A stretch of DNA of 64,000 nt from Solirubrobacter sp963724195 (GCA_963724195.1 CAVRTQ010000013.1:1-64000), one strand, 5' to 3'. Counted from the first letter of the stretch, positions 25,896-37,065 are shown. Numbers and translations: made by a program. The notes: generated by a model not told the origin, from the letters alone.

Positions 25896-27102
25896 GTGAG
25901 CTTAAACGAGTCACCGACTCCCAGCGTCCGGCACGCGAACCGCGTGCGCATGTTGCAGGCGCTGCTGCGCTACCCGGCTCGGAGCCGGGCCGATCTCGGG
26001 CGCTCGCTCGGGCTCTCCCGGGCGACGGTCACGGCGCTGCTGAACGAGCTCGAGCTCGCCGGCATGGTCGAGCAGCAGCGGCACGACTCCGACGACGAGC
26101 GCCCGCCGGCGATCGGCCGCCCGCCGCTGCAGGTGTCGCTCGCGCCGAGTGCGGCGTACGCCGTGGGGCTGGATTTCGGACATCGGCACGTACGCAGCGC
26201 GGTGTGCGACCTGGGCGGCCGGATCCTCTCCGACCAGTGGGCGTCCAACAACACGGACATGGACCCCGACAGCACGTTCGACGCTGGCGCAGCGGCTCAC
26301 CACCGCGGCGCTCGCCGACGCCGGGGTGCAGCGGTCGCACGTCGTCGGCGCGGGTGTCGGCCTGGCCGCGCCCGTGGACGCCGCCACCGGGTTCGTCCAC
26401 GCCGAGGGCATCCTGCCGGGCTGGGACGGCATCCATCCGGCCGCGGAGCTCGAGCAGCGGCTCGGGATGGAGGTCCAGATCGTCAACGACGCCAACGCGG
26501 GCGCGATGGGCGAGCACCTGTTCGGCGTCGGCCGCGGGGTCTCGGACATGGTCTATCTGCAGCTCTCCGGCGGCGTCGGTCTCGGCCTCATCCTCAACGG
26601 CGAGTCCTACGGCGGCGTCACCGGGGTGGCGGGCGAGGTGGGGCACACGCCGATCATCGAGGACGGGCTGATCTGCCGCTGCGGCAACCGCGGCTGCCTC
26701 GAGACCGTGGCCACCTCCCACGCCGTCAGCGACCTGCTCGGCCGCAGCCGCGGGGAGACGATGACGTTCGCGCGCGTGCTGCAGCTGCTGCAGGAGGGCG
26801 ACCGCGGCGCGCGCCGCGCGGTGATGGACACGGGCGCGGCGGTCGGCCGCTCGATCGCGGGGATCGTGAACCTGATCAACCCGGAGCTCGTGATCATCGG
26901 CGGTGAGCTCGCGGCCGCGGGGGAGACGCTGCTGGAGCCGATCCGCGAGGCCGTCGAGCGCCGGGCCGTCCCGCCCGCCGCGAAGGCCGCACGCGTGGTG
27001 CGCGGCACGCTCGGGGAACACGCCGAGGTGCTCGGCGCCGCGGCGGTGCAGCTCACCCGCGCGCCGGAAGCGCTCGCGGGGCGGCTAGCGAATATTGCGT
27101 GA
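25896..27102 (+). CDS. ROK-family transcriptional regulator, one frameshift
   Basis: About 400 residues. N-terminal MarR-like helix-turn-helix (RMLQALLRYPARSRADLGRSLGLSRATVTALLNEL), then the ROK sugar-kinase-like domain: AVGLDFGHRHVRSAV, slip near 26275, then GLAAPVDAATG, LSGGVGLGLILNG, GEVGHTP and the zinc motif CRCGNRGCLET. ROK repressors respond to sugars or sugar phosphates. GTG 25896 gives the conserved SVRHANRVR entry. It lies tail to tail with the MFS gene (18-nt overlap) and probably regulates the rhamnoside locus. Confidence 0.75.
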
Positions 27103-28292
27103 GCCGACACGCCGGGCGTAGGCGAGCCCGACGGCCGCGCTCAGGCTGAGGAAGACGATCAGCGTCCAGGCGACGCCGTGGAAGCCGGCCTCCAGGAACG
27201 TCGGGAGGACGAGGCTCCAGCCGCCGAGCGCGATCCGCACGATCGCGAACATCAGGCCGAGCGCGGTGGCGCGCAGCAACGTCGGGAAGGCCTCGGCGCT
27301 CCAGAGCTGGAAGAACTGCTGCTGGCCGAACCCGCTGCAGAGACCGCTCATCAGCACGTAGGCGAACGCGACGGCCGTCGTGAGCGGGAAGAGCGCGAGC
27401 AGCAGGACGGCCGCGATCTGCGAGAGGGCGGCGGTGGCGAACAGCGGCGTGCGGCGGCCGCGGTCCGCGCGCGGCATGAACACCAGCAGCACGCTCAGCC
27501 CGCCGAGCACGAACAGGAACGCGTTGAGGGCGACGCTCGCCGCCTGGGTCTGGGCGCCGATGGTCGTGAGGATGTACGGGAGGTAGAAGCCGCTCGTGCC
27601 GGCGTGCAGGTTCCACAGGCCGTACATCGCGGTCAGCATCACGAGCGGGGTGACGTACGGCTTGCTGCGTCAGCTGCTTGAAGCTCGCGAGCGTGATCGC
27701 GCGCGTGCGGCGCCTGCTCCTCCCACAGCGGTGACTCGACCAGCCTGCGTCTGAGGAACCAGATCAGCAGGGAGAGCACCAGCAGGTGCGCGAAGATCAG
27801 CCGCACGCCGAGCAGGCCGGTGCCGGACAGCGCGAGGCCCATCAGCAGCACGACGAGCGGGCCGGTGAGCCACAGCACCTGGGCCAGCCCGCCGTGCCGG
27901 CCGTGCTTGCCCTTCGGCGCGGCCTCGGCGATCAGCGTCCAGCTCGCGGGGACGTCGACACCGACGGCGAGGCCGGTGAAGACGTAGCCGAAGACGAGCA
28001 TCCACGGCTCGGTCGCGAAGATGATCCACAGCAGGCCGAACGCGTACAGCAGCAGGTCCCACTGGTACACGCGGCGGCGGCCGAGCTTGTCGCACAGCCA
28101 GCCGCCCACGAGCGCGCCGACGCCCGCGCTGATGGCGTTGGAGCTGAACGCGCCGATCAGGCCGACGAAGCTCGTGCCGAAGCCGAAGTGCTCCGTCCAC
28201 AGCGGCAGCCCGACGGCGCCGGCGACGATCGACCCGGCGTCGAGGTAACTCGCGGAACCGGCGAGCAGCGTGGTCCGCCAGGGGTGCGTCAC
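27085..28292 (-). CDS. MFS transporter, probably sugar, frameshifted
   Basis: About 400 residues with twelve membrane segments in two blocks. The first block (TEHFGFGTSFVGLIGAF, motif A-like DKLGRRRVYQWD, DVPASWTLIAEAAP) runs to the central loop VESPLWEEQ; slips near 27670-27720 separate it from the second block (LTAMYGLWNLHAGTSGFYLP, FGQQQFFQLWSAEAFPTLLRA). The sequence is of the sugar-porter branch. GTG 28292 overlaps the TGA of the upstream LuxR-type gene by 4 nt, so both are one operon. Likely substrate: rhamnose or rhamnosides, inferred from neighbours. Confidence 0.7.
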
Positions 28293-30939
28293 AGGCGGGC
28301 GGCGAGCTGTCCGCGCGAGGAGATGCCGAGCTTCGCGTAGATGCGCGTGAGGTGGACCTCGACGGTCTTGACGCTGAGCTGCAGGTCGCTGGCCACTTCG
28401 CGGTTGGAGTGCCCGGAGGCGACGAGCTGCGCGACCGTGATCTCCTGCGGCGTGAGCGCGCTCGCGTCGTCGCGCTTGAAGCGGCCGAGGCCGGAGGCGC
28501 CGAGCTCCCGGTCGCAGCGCGCGACGGCGGGCGCGGCCCGGAGCTGCTCGAACGTGGCGCGGGCGGCGAGGATGAGGTCGGCCGCGCTGCGGCGGCGGCG
28601 CTCGCGGCGCAGGAACTGGCCGAGCGCAAGCCGCGCCTGCGCGAGCTCGTACGGGCGGTTGAGCGGTTCCGTGAGCTCGACCGCGGTGGTGAACGCGCAC
28701 TCGGCGCGCGTCGCGGTCGCCGTTCGCGGACTCCAGGCGGCCGCGGACGATCGCGAGCCGGGCCTGCGCGGGCGCGTGGTCGCGGGCGGCGGCGAGCTGC
28801 TCGTGGCGGCGCGAGGAAGCGGTCGGCGTCCTCGCGGTGGCCGAGCGCGATCAGCGCGTCGGCGTACAGGTGCTGCCACGGCCAGAAGCCGGGCTCGTCG
28901 ATCGCGCCGTTGGGCGTGAGCGCGGCGACGGGCGCGAGCGCGTCGTGGACCTGCTGGGCGTTCCCGCGCGGCGCGTGCTTGAGCGCGCGGGCGACGCCGA
29001 CGGCGAGCACGCGGTCGGGCGCGTCGGTGGGCTCCTGCTCGGCCCGGGCGGCGAGCGCGTCGAGCGTGGTGAAGTCGCCGCGCGCGCCCGGGACGAGCGC
29101 CGCCGCCCACCACACGAACACGCGCGCGGACACGTCCTCGAGCTCTGAGCCGAGCGCGATCGCGCGGTCCGCGACGGCGATCGGCTGTCGTCCCAGGCGC
29201 CGGCCGCGAAGTGCGCGCGCACGAGCACGTTCAGGTGCACGACGCCGATCTCCAGCGCGCCGAGCCGGAGCTCGATGTCGGCCGCTCGCGCCAGGTCGTC
29301 GCGCAGGGTGTGGCCGACGTCGCCGCGCCGCCATCTGCAGCCACGCGCGCATGCCGGTGAGCTGCGCGTCGCGCTCGGGGTCGCCGAGCATCGCGTTGTC
29401 GAGCGCCGCGTAGGCGTCTGTGCGCCGGCCCTGACGCCACAGCGCGAGCGCCAGCGTCGCCGTCCACTCCACCGACAGCCGGTCGTGCGGCGCGAGCGCG
29501 AGCGCGCGCCGCGCCCACTCCGCCACCTCGTCGTCCTTGAGGTGCACGAGCGCGAGGAACGCGTTGCGGTGCGCGATCGTCGCCGCGACCTCGGGCTCGA
29601 GGGCCGGGTCGCACCGCTCCCACGCGACGGCGAGCCGGTCCCCGGCTTCTCTGACGCGGTCCCCGGCGACGGCGAGCTGGCCGAGGATGCTCTCGCGACG
29701 CGCCGTGACCGCGCAGCGCGCGACCTCCGGCGCGTACACCCGCGCCCACGCCACCTCGCCCGCGAGCAGCATCCAGTCGACGGCGCGCAGCAGCCGGTCC
29801 TCGCGCTGCGCGGCCGTGGTGGAGAGGCGGGAGGCGGCGACGCAGCGCGGACGCCGCGTCGGGCCGCTCGCGGCGATGGCGCGCGAACTCGTCGAGCCGG
29901 TCGGCAAGCTGCGCGTCGGGCCCGGCCGCGGCGGCGACGAGATGCCGGAGCGCCGCCGCCTGGTCCTCGACGCGCTCGCCCGCGTGCCGGTGCAGCGCCG
30001 CGAGCCGCGCCGGCCCGATGTGCGCCTGCACGGCCGCGGCGAGCAGCGGCGGGTCGAACGTCGATGACGGGCAACCCGCGCGCCCGCCCGGCCTGCACGA
30101 GCCCAGCGCGGTCGGCCGCTTCGAGCGCCGCCAGCGCCCGCCCGGCGAGGTCGTCGTCGCCGGCCCGCTCCGCGTCCTCGCGCGGCCTCGCCAGGGCGGC
30201 GGCGTCGGCCAGGCGGCAGCCGTTGCCCAGCACCGACGCGGCTTCCACCAGGCGCGCGACCTCGGGCGCGCACGTCGCGAGGCTCCGGCCCACCTCGGCG
30301 ATCAGCGCCGGTGGGGCGGGGAGCGGTTCCTCGGGGTCCGCGGGGACGGTCGGCGCGAGCGCGACGAACGTGGCCGGGCAGGCCGCCCGTGTGCTCCCAC
30401 AGGCGGCGGGCGGGGCCGTCGGGGAGGCCGGTCAGCGGCGCGCACGTCGGCCTGCGAGAGCGGGCGGCAGGGCCACGCGCGCGTCGGCGAGGCGCTCCAG
30501 CCCGGCGAGCGGCGCGCCGGGGCGGGTGCACACGATCGTCAGGACGGGCTCGCGCGACCAGGCGGCGCAGCGCGAACACGAGGGCGGCGACGGACTCCGG
30601 GTCGACCCACTGGGCGTCGTCGAGCACGAGCACGGTCGGCTCCGCGCGCAGCACGTCGAGCACCGTGATCGCGTCGTCGCCGCGCGCCGACGCGCCCGCG
30701 CGGCGCAGCAACTGGTCGATCACCCCGCGCGGGACGTCGCGCTCGCTCGGCTCGCCGCTCACGCGCAGCACGCGTCGGCGGCTCACGCCCGCGACCCACT
30801 GCTCGACCAGGGCCGTCTTGCCCGCCGCGGCCGGCGCCTCGATCACCACGACGCGCGGGCACGCGGCCGCCAGGGCAGCGTCGAGCGCCTGCAGCTCGAG
30901 GGTGCGACCGGCGAAGGGCACGGCGCAACTATCCCGCAC
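28289..30939 (-). CDS. LuxR-family ATPase regulator (LAL/MalT-like), several frameshifts
   Basis: About 880 residues, the normal size. N-terminal AAA-like ATPase: FAGRTLELQALDAAL, Walker A EAPAAAGKTAL, Walker B VLVLDDAQWVD. The middle is an alpha-helical TPR-like region broken across three frames (slips near 30560, 30390, 29830, 29330, 29190, 28820, 28725). The C-terminus is a LuxR helix-turn-helix: LTPQEITVAQLVASGHSNREVA and TVEVHLTRIYAKLGI. LAL proteins bind an inducer and activate catabolic genes. Starts at ATG 30939 or GTG 30921. Operon with the MFS gene and divergent from the rhamnosidase, its likely target. Confidence 0.7.
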
Positions 30940-31081
30940 GCCGCAACCCCTATGCGAGCTCCGAAAAGTGTGGGGGAATCATTGATGCGCGCATGTCGCT
31001 CTACCAGTAGATACACGTGCTGGTTCGGTCGGTTGGACCGGGGTCAGGCCACGAACCGATCAAAAGCGAGCGAGGAGAGAG

Positions 31082-34000
31082 ATGGGAGCGAGGAGACTGG
31101 TCGTCGCGGCGTGCGCCGCGTTCGCGCTGACCGCAGCGCCCGCGTACGGGGCGGGCGTGCAGATCACCGATCTGGAGACCAACGCGGCGGCCACGCCGCT
31201 CGGCATCGACGACGCCACGCCGCAGTTGCGCTGGCGCTTGAGCAGCACCGACCGCGCGCGTGACGCAGGGCAGCTACCGGGTCGTGGTCGCGACCACGGC
31301 CGCCCGGGCCGCCGCCGGCACCGGCGACGTGTGGGACTCGGGCACCGTGAGCTCCGCCGCCCAGACGATCGACTACGCCGGGCCCGCGCTCGCCTCGCGC
31401 ACCCGCTACTTCTGGTCGGTCAAGACGGCCGGCGTCGGAGTGGGCGCCCGCGACCTGGTTCGAGACGGCCTACCTCACGCCCGCCGAGTGGAAGGGCACG
31501 TGGATCTCCGGGCCCGCGCGCACGCTCGGCCCGCTCAGCAACGCCGCCGCCTCGCTGGACGACGCCTGCTGCCTGCAGGGCAACACGACCCTCGCGCAGC
31601 CCGCCGCCGCGGGCGACCGGATCGTCCGGGTGAACTCCGTCGCCGGCTTCGCGCCCGGCAAGACCGTCACGCTCGAGGACGAGACCGCCGCGGTCGAGAC
31701 CGTCGGCACCGCGCCCGGCTCCACCACCACGATCCTTCCGGCCGCCGCGGGCGACACGAACATCAAGGTCGCCTCGGTCACGAACTTCGCGGCGGGCGCG
31801 CCGCTCACGATCGGCGCCCAGACCGTGACCATCACCGACGTCGGCACGGCCGCGGGCGCCGCGACCACGCTCTTCGCGCCCGCCGCCGCCGGCGCGACCA
31901 ACGTCAAGGTCGCGAGCGTCAACGGCTACGTCGTCGGCCAGTCCGCGCTGATCGACGGCGAGATCCGCACGGTCACCGCCGTCGGCACGCAGGGGCGCGC
32001 GACGACGCTCGCGGCGGCCGGCGCCATCGGCGACACGAACATCAAGGTCGCGAGCGTGACCGGCTGGAGCGCCGGTGACGCTGTCCTGATCGGAAGCGAG
32101 TCCTACACGGTCGACGACCGTCGGCACCGCCGGCGCGACGGGCACCGGCGTCACGCTCAGCGGCCCGCTCACCGCCGCCTACGCCAACGGCGCCGCCGTG
32201 CGCCTGCAGGGCACGGGCATCACGCTCAGCGCCGCCGCTCAGCTCCGCCCACGCGCAGGGCGCCGCCACGCGCGGCATCGGCACCGGCATCACCTTCGCA
32301 CCGGCGCTGAGCGCCGTCGCCGCGTCCGGCGCCGCCGTCAGCACCCCGGGCAGCGGGCTCACCCTCGCCACCGCGCTGACCCGGGCCCACGCCGCGGGCG
32401 CCGCCATCACCACCGCCGCGCCGACCGAGTTCTGCCGCCCGTCCAACGGCGCCGCGCTCTCCGGCACCTGCAAGGAGGTGCGCCCGGCGCCGCTGCTGCG
32501 CAAGGCGTTCGACGTCGCCCCCGTGTCCGAGCACGGCGCCGTCGTCAAGGCGCGCGTGTACAGCGCCGGTCTCGCCTGGAACGACCTGTCGCTCAACGGC
32601 GCCAAGACGTCCGAGCGCACGTTCCTGGACCCCGGCTTCACGAGCTACGACAAGACCGTCCTCTACACGACGGACGACATCACGGGCCTGATCAAGCAGA
32701 ACGCTTCCACGCCGGCCGAGAACGTGGTCGCCTCCAGCTCGGCTCCGGCCAGTACGACAACGAGACGACTTCCGGCGACTGGGGCTGGTCGACCGCCGAG
32801 TGGCGGGCGAACCCGACGCTCCGGACCGACCTGGTCGTCACCTACGCGGACGGCACCGAGCAGGTCGTCAAGTCCGACGACACGTGGAAGACGAGCGACG
32901 CGGGCCCGATCCGCTACGACAACCACTACCTGGGCGAGACCTACGACGCCCGCAAGGAGCTCGGCGGCCTGGAACGCGCCCGGCTTCAGCGCGACCGACT
33001 GGGCGAACGCCCGCACGGTCACCGGCCCGGCCGGCACGCTGCGCGCGCAGAACCTCGAGCGCACGTCGCTCACCGGCACGTTCCCGGCGGGCACCCGCAC
33101 CGAGCCGTCCTCGCGCGTGTTCGTGTGGGACACCGGCCAGCAGCGCTCCGGCTGGGCGACGGTCAAGCGTCAGCGGCGCGCCCGCCGGCACGGCGATCCA
33201 GATCCGCTACGCCGAGAAGCTCGGCACGGACGGCAAGGTCAGCATCACCGGCTACGCGCCGGGCGGCCAGATCCAGACGGACTACTTCATCGCCAAGGGG
33301 CCGGAGGCGCAGGCGTACACGCCGCGCTTCACCTACAAGGGCTTCCAGTACGTCCAGCTCAGCGCGGTCGGCGGTGGTCCGCTGCCCGACGGCATCACCG
33401 CGACCGTCGACTCCGTGCAGGAGATCCGCGAGCCGCTGGAACCGACCGGCGCGTTCAGCACCTCCAGCGACCTCGTGAACCTGATCTCGCGCAACATCGA
33501 GTCCTCGATCGCCGAGAACTACGTGAGCGGCGTCATCACCGACACGCCGACGTACGAGAAGAACGGCTGGGCCGGTGACGCGCAGCTGTCGGTCGGCGCC
33601 GCTTCGCTGTACTTCGACACCGAGCGCCACTACGAGAAGTCCGCGCAGGACATGGTCGACGACCAGCGCGCTTCGGGCGAGGTCACGTTGCTCTCGCCCG
33701 GCACCGACAACTACGGCTACGAGAACGGGCCCGCGTTCAAGCCGGTCAACGCGAAGGCGACGCCGATCTGGGACGCGTACTGGTTCGTGATCCCGTGGGA
33801 GACGTACCTGCGCCACGGCGACAAGGAGTCGCTCGGCCAGACGTTCCCGGGCATGAAGTCGTATCTGCTCAACTGGCTGCCGCGCTGGTTCGCGGCGGAC
33901 GGCGACGGCTACGCGTACACGCTCAACTCCGGCCTGGGCGACTGGTGCGTCCCGACCGGCGTCGACGCGCCGCTCGGCTCGCGCCACGCGCTTCGCGGTG

Positions 34001-35280
34001 CCGAACATCATCGCCCCGTCCTCGACCGCGTACGTGGCCTACATGGCCAAGCTCGCGATCGACTCCGGCAAGGCGCTGGGCTGAGGACACGGCCGCGCTC
34101 GAGGCGGTGTACGAAGGCGTGAAGGCCGACTTCAACGCCAAGTGGTGGGACGCGTCCGTCGGCTACTACCGCGAGAACGCGACGCAGCCGCTGGTGCAGT
34201 CGATGCAGATCCTGCCGCTGGCGTTCGGGCTCGTGCCCGCCGGAGCACCGGCGCGCGCTGCAGGAGAAGCTCATCTACGACGTGCTGGTGACCCGCGAGG
34301 GCCATCAGATGACGGGCATCGCCGGCTCGCGCTGGATCTACCCGGTGCTCCAGCAGGCCGCCGAGGAAGGCGTGCCGGATGCCGCCAAGGCCGCGTACAC
34401 GATCATCCAGCAGACGACCTACCCGAGCTACGGCCGCTGGGCCGTGGGCCTGAACTGGACGTCGCTGGGCGAGTACTGGGAGGCCTCGAGCCGCACGCGC
34501 AACCACCACATGTTCGGCTCCGTCGGGCAGTGGTTCTACGAAGGGCTCGCCGGCCTCGCGCCGACCAAGGCCGGGTACGAGGAGATCGCGTTCAAGCCGC
34601 TGATCGCGGAGGACGCGGGCATCAAGCACGCGTCCGCGTCCTACAAGTCGGTGCGCGGCACCGTGAAGTCGGCGTGGCGCAAGACGGCGGGCGGCATCCA
34701 GCTCGACGTGACGGTGCCGGCCGGGTCCAAGGGCCGCGTGTACGTGCCGGGGAGTGACCCGTCCAAGGTGGGCGAGGTCGGCTCGGGCACGCCGCTGGTC
34801 GCTTCGCGCGCACCGGGTGTGTCGTTGGTCGGCGTGACCGGCGACCGCGTCGTCTACGAGGTCGGCTCCGGCTCCTACGCGTTCCGCGTCGGCCCGGGTG
34901 AGTTCGCGGCGACGTCGGTGGACGGGACCGTCGGCGGCACCGTGCCGGCGACGCTCTCCTTGTCGCTCGGCGCGCCCGCCTCGTTCGGCCCGTTCACGCC
35001 GGGCGTGGCGAAGGAGTACACGGCGTCGACGTCCGCGACCGTGACCTCCACCGCGGGTGACGCGGCGTTGTCGGTGAGCGACCCGGGTCACCTGACCAAC
35101 GGCGCGTTCACGCTGCCCGAGCCACTGCGCGTGGAGCTGGGCAAGTCCGCGTGGACCGGCCCGACCTCCAACGAGGCCGTGGCGATCGCGTTCAAGCAGC
35201 TCGTGAAGGCCAACGATCCGCTGCGTACGGGGACGTACAGCAAGACGCTGACGTTCACGCTGAGCACCACGCAGCCGTAG
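31082..35280 (+). CDS. Secreted alpha-L-rhamnosidase (GH78) with inserted repeats and shared C-terminal domain
   Basis: About 1400 residues after correcting slips. Order: signal peptide (LVVAACAAFALTAAPAYG); Ig-like N domain (VQITDLETNAAATPLGID, YRVVVA); WKGTWISGP; inserted repeats at 31612-32417; then the usual APLLRKAFDV entry of the GH78 N-terminal domain (LAWNDLSLNG, DPGFTSYDKTVLY); the (alpha/alpha)6 barrel with YGYENGPAFKP, NSGLGDWCVPTG and YPSYGRWAVGLNWTSLGEYWE, RNHHMFGSVGQWFYEGLAG; the GH78 C domain; and a last module shared with the M14 carboxypeptidase. It should release terminal L-rhamnose outside the cell. AGGAG precedes ATG 31082. Slips lie near 31260, 31450, 32110, 32235, 32740, 32970, 33170, 33990, 34080, 34250. 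Confidence 0.75.
31612..32120 (+). repeat. Four tandem 46-codon repeats in the rhamnosidase
   Basis: Units start at 31612, 31750, 31891 and 32029, a spacing of 46, 47 and 46 codons. Each opens with GD(T/R)NIKVASV-like text (GDTNIKVASVTNF, GATNVKVASVNGY, GDTNIKVASVTGW), then a Gly turn, a short strand with I(D/G), and VTxVGT. They look like small beta modules. They interrupt the normal join between WISGP and APLLRK of GH78 enzymes. Confidence 0.8.
32141..32417 (+). repeat. Four tandem 23-codon repeats in the rhamnosidase
   Basis: Units start at 32141, 32210, 32280 and 32349: GTGVTLSGPLTAAYANGAAV, then GTGITLSAALSSAHAQGAAT, GTGITFAPALSAVAASGAAV and GSGLTLATALTRAHAAGAAI. The period is exactly 23 codons apart from one extra base in the second unit, which independently shows a one-base insertion. 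23 is half of the 46-codon period just upstream. Confidence 0.8.
34930..35277 (+). other. C-terminal surface-type domain of the rhamnosidase
   Basis: About 115 residues: GGTVPATLSLSLG, FTPGVAKEYTAS, AALSVSDP, LVKANDPLRTGTYSKTL and LTFTLSTTQP at the very end. The same module ends the M14 carboxypeptidase (50938-51359). The final pattern recalls the TGTY..TLTWTL..xP end of WxL cell-wall-binding domains with Phe in place of Trp. A cell-surface anchoring role is inferred. Confidence 0.6.
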
Positions 35281-35292
35281 AAGTGGTGTGAC

Positions 35293-35335
35293 GATCAGCC
35301 GGCGCGCGCAGAGTGAGGGCGTGCGCTGGCTGATC
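35293..35335. terminator. Terminator hairpin between rhamnosidase and APH genes
   Basis: GATCAGCC (35293-35300) pairs with GGCTGATC (35328-35335), extended inside by GCGC/GCGC. It sits between convergent stops at 35280 and 35341. Confidence 0.6.
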
Positions 35336-35340
35336 TCGTC

Positions 35341-36038
35341 CTACGGGTCGTTCGCGACGGGGTGACCCAACGCCGCGAGCGCGGCCAGGGCGTTCTCGCG
35401 ATACAGCGGGACGCCGTAGTCGAGGTCCTCGAGCGCGGTGGCGATCGCGTAGAAGCGCGCCCGTGGGTGGTCGGGCGCGCCGAAGTCGCGCAGCAGGCGA
35501 CCGTGGTCGATCGCGGGGTCGCCGATCGCGGCGTCGCCCCAGTCGATCACGCCGGTGATCCGGTCGCCGTCGACGAACACGTGCTCGGCGCCGAGGTCGC
35601 CGTGGATGAACGTGAGCGTCGTCGCCGGCTCGGGGGCGATGAGTCCGTGGCCGGTCCGGGAGCTCGTCGAGCCACGCGGCCGGTGGCGTGTCGTCCACCT
35701 CCGCGTCGACCGCCAACGCGTGGACGGCCTCCACGAACGCCAGCAACTCGGGCACGAACCGCGCCCGCTGCGCCCGCGGGAGCTCGAGCAGCGGCCGCCC
35801 CGGGATACGCCGCTGGATGATCGCTCCCGTGACCGACGATCACCGGCTCCGGCACGGGCAGCGGGAGCCGCGGAGCGATCGCGTCCAGCAGCGCGGCCTC
35901 TCGCTCCACGCCCTCCCCGCAGCGCGCGACGAGCCGATCCCCGACGGCGTACGCGCGGTGATCGAGACCGGCGCCGAGCGGCGTGATCTCCACGTCCCCG
36001 AGCAGCCGCCGGATCGCGGCTCGGTCGGCGCTCGCCAT
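35341..36038 (-). CDS. Aminoglycoside phosphotransferase-like kinase, frameshifted
   Basis: About 230 residues across three frames. Start MASADRAAIRRLLGD, then PLGAGLDHRAYAVGDRLVAR (nucleotide loop and Lys/Arg region), a middle block VEAVHALAVDAEVDD, the catalytic loop HGDLGAEHVFVDGD, then GVIDWGDAAIGDPAIDHG with the DxD metal site. In the catalytic loop the usual Asn is replaced by His, as seen in some actinobacterial relatives. Slips fall near 35650-35665 and 35820. Such enzymes phosphorylate small hydroxyl compounds; drug resistance cannot be assumed. Confidence 0.65.
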
Positions 36039-36116
36039 CCGCACGGAATCGGACGATATCTTCGCGACGCGGTGAAGAGATCCCTGAAGCCGTCGCTGAA
36101 CCGCGATACTGGGGGC

Positions 36117-36521
36117 GTGAACCAATGGATCGTGTTGGATCTGGTCGTGCACGACACGTGGGCGCTGAACGACGTCGGCTCGGAGCAGGCGCTGGCGTAT
36201 GGCCGGCTCCGTGAAGCGCTCTCCGCCGCCCCGCCGCATCGCGTGCTCAGCGCGTCGAACACCGGCACGCAGGGCTTGATCTACACCACGACCAGCGACG
36301 CCGAAGCGCTGTTGCAGACGGCGCGCGAGCACGCCCCGGAACACGGCGTCGCGTCGTTCGTGGCCAGGGTGTGGACGGCGGACCCCCGCACGGGCGCGCA
36401 GCCCGCGGTGATCGAGCTGATCGAGCCGCAGCCGTCATGGCCGCGGCCCGGGTACCAGAACGACCTGCTCGAACGCTGGCTCGAGGTGGCCGCGAGCGGG
36501 TCGGGTTCCTCGCCGAACTGA
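36117..36521 (+). CDS. Hypothetical protein, 134 residues
   Basis: GTG 36117 to TGA 36521, intact. Sequence begins NQWIVLDLVVHDTWALNDVG and has a mid block NTGTQGLIYTTTSDAEALLQ; there is no signal or membrane segment. A GATACT hexamer lies 5 nt before the start, fitting a leaderless mRNA. Balanced amino-acid use supports real coding. No family recognised; cytoplasmic. Confidence 0.6.
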   Translation: MNQWIVLDLVVHDTWALNDVGSEQALAYGRLREALSAAPPHRVLSASNTGTQGLIYTTTSDAEALLQTAREHAPEHGVASFVARVWTADPRTGAQPAVIELIEPQPSWPRPGYQNDLLERWLEVAASGSGSSPN

Positions 36522-36531
36522 GTATCTGGGG

Positions 36532-36537
36532 TACGGT
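36532..36537 (+). promoter_or_regulatory. -10 hexamer of the 36544 gene
   Basis: TACGGT followed by 6 nt and ATG 36544; leaderless spacing. Confidence 0.5.
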
Positions 36538-36543
36538 CCTGCG

Positions 36544-37065
36544 ATGACCGCGCCCGAGCCCGCCCCGGCACCGCCGTACGAGCAGATGCCGCCGCCTCCG
36601 CAGCCGCCCAAGCGGCGCACGGGCCGGATCATCCTGATCGTGCTGGCGGCCATGTTCGTGGCCCTCGTGCTCCTGATCGGCGGGTGCTTCCTGTTGGTCA
36701 ACGAGTCCACCAAGGACGCCCAGAAGGTCTCCGACGAGTTCGTGGCCGCCGTGCAGGCCGGCGACACCGCGAAGGCCTACTCGCTCACGAGCCCGTCCTT
36801 CCGCGCGGCGACGAGCGAGGCCGACACCGCCGAGTTCGTCAAGAGCATCTCCGCGCTCGTCAGCAAGGAGCCCGTCTCACCCACCGGCAAGGCGATCAAC
36901 ACGAGCACCGACAACGGCAAGATCGCCGTCTTCACCTACAAGCTCAAGGCCGCCCAGGGCAACGGATCGGTGTACTTCAAGACGCAGATCCGCGAGGAGC
37001 AGGACCGCTGGCAGGTCATGAACTTCCGCAGCGCCGAGACCGCGCTCGATACCGACGTCGAATAA
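36544..37065 (+). CDS. Membrane-anchored DUF4878-like protein
   Basis: 173 residues: a Pro-rich cytoplasmic N-terminus (EPAPAPPYEQMPPPPQPPKR), one membrane segment (IILIVLAAMFVALVLLIGGCFLL, residues 29-51) and an outer domain of 120 residues with VSDEFVAAVQAGDTAKAYSL and a last strand DRWQVMNFRSAE. That pattern is the NTF2-like DUF4878 fold seen in many actinobacterial lipoproteins and membrane proteins. Role unknown. Intact frame. Confidence 0.6.
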   Translation: MTAPEPAPAPPYEQMPPPPQPPKRRTGRIILIVLAAMFVALVLLIGGCFLLVNESTKDAQKVSDEFVAAVQAGDTAKAYSLTSPSFRAATSEADTAEFVKSISALVSKEPVSPTGKAINTSTDNGKIAVFTYKLKAAQGNGSVYFKTQIREEQDRWQVMNFRSAETALDTDVE

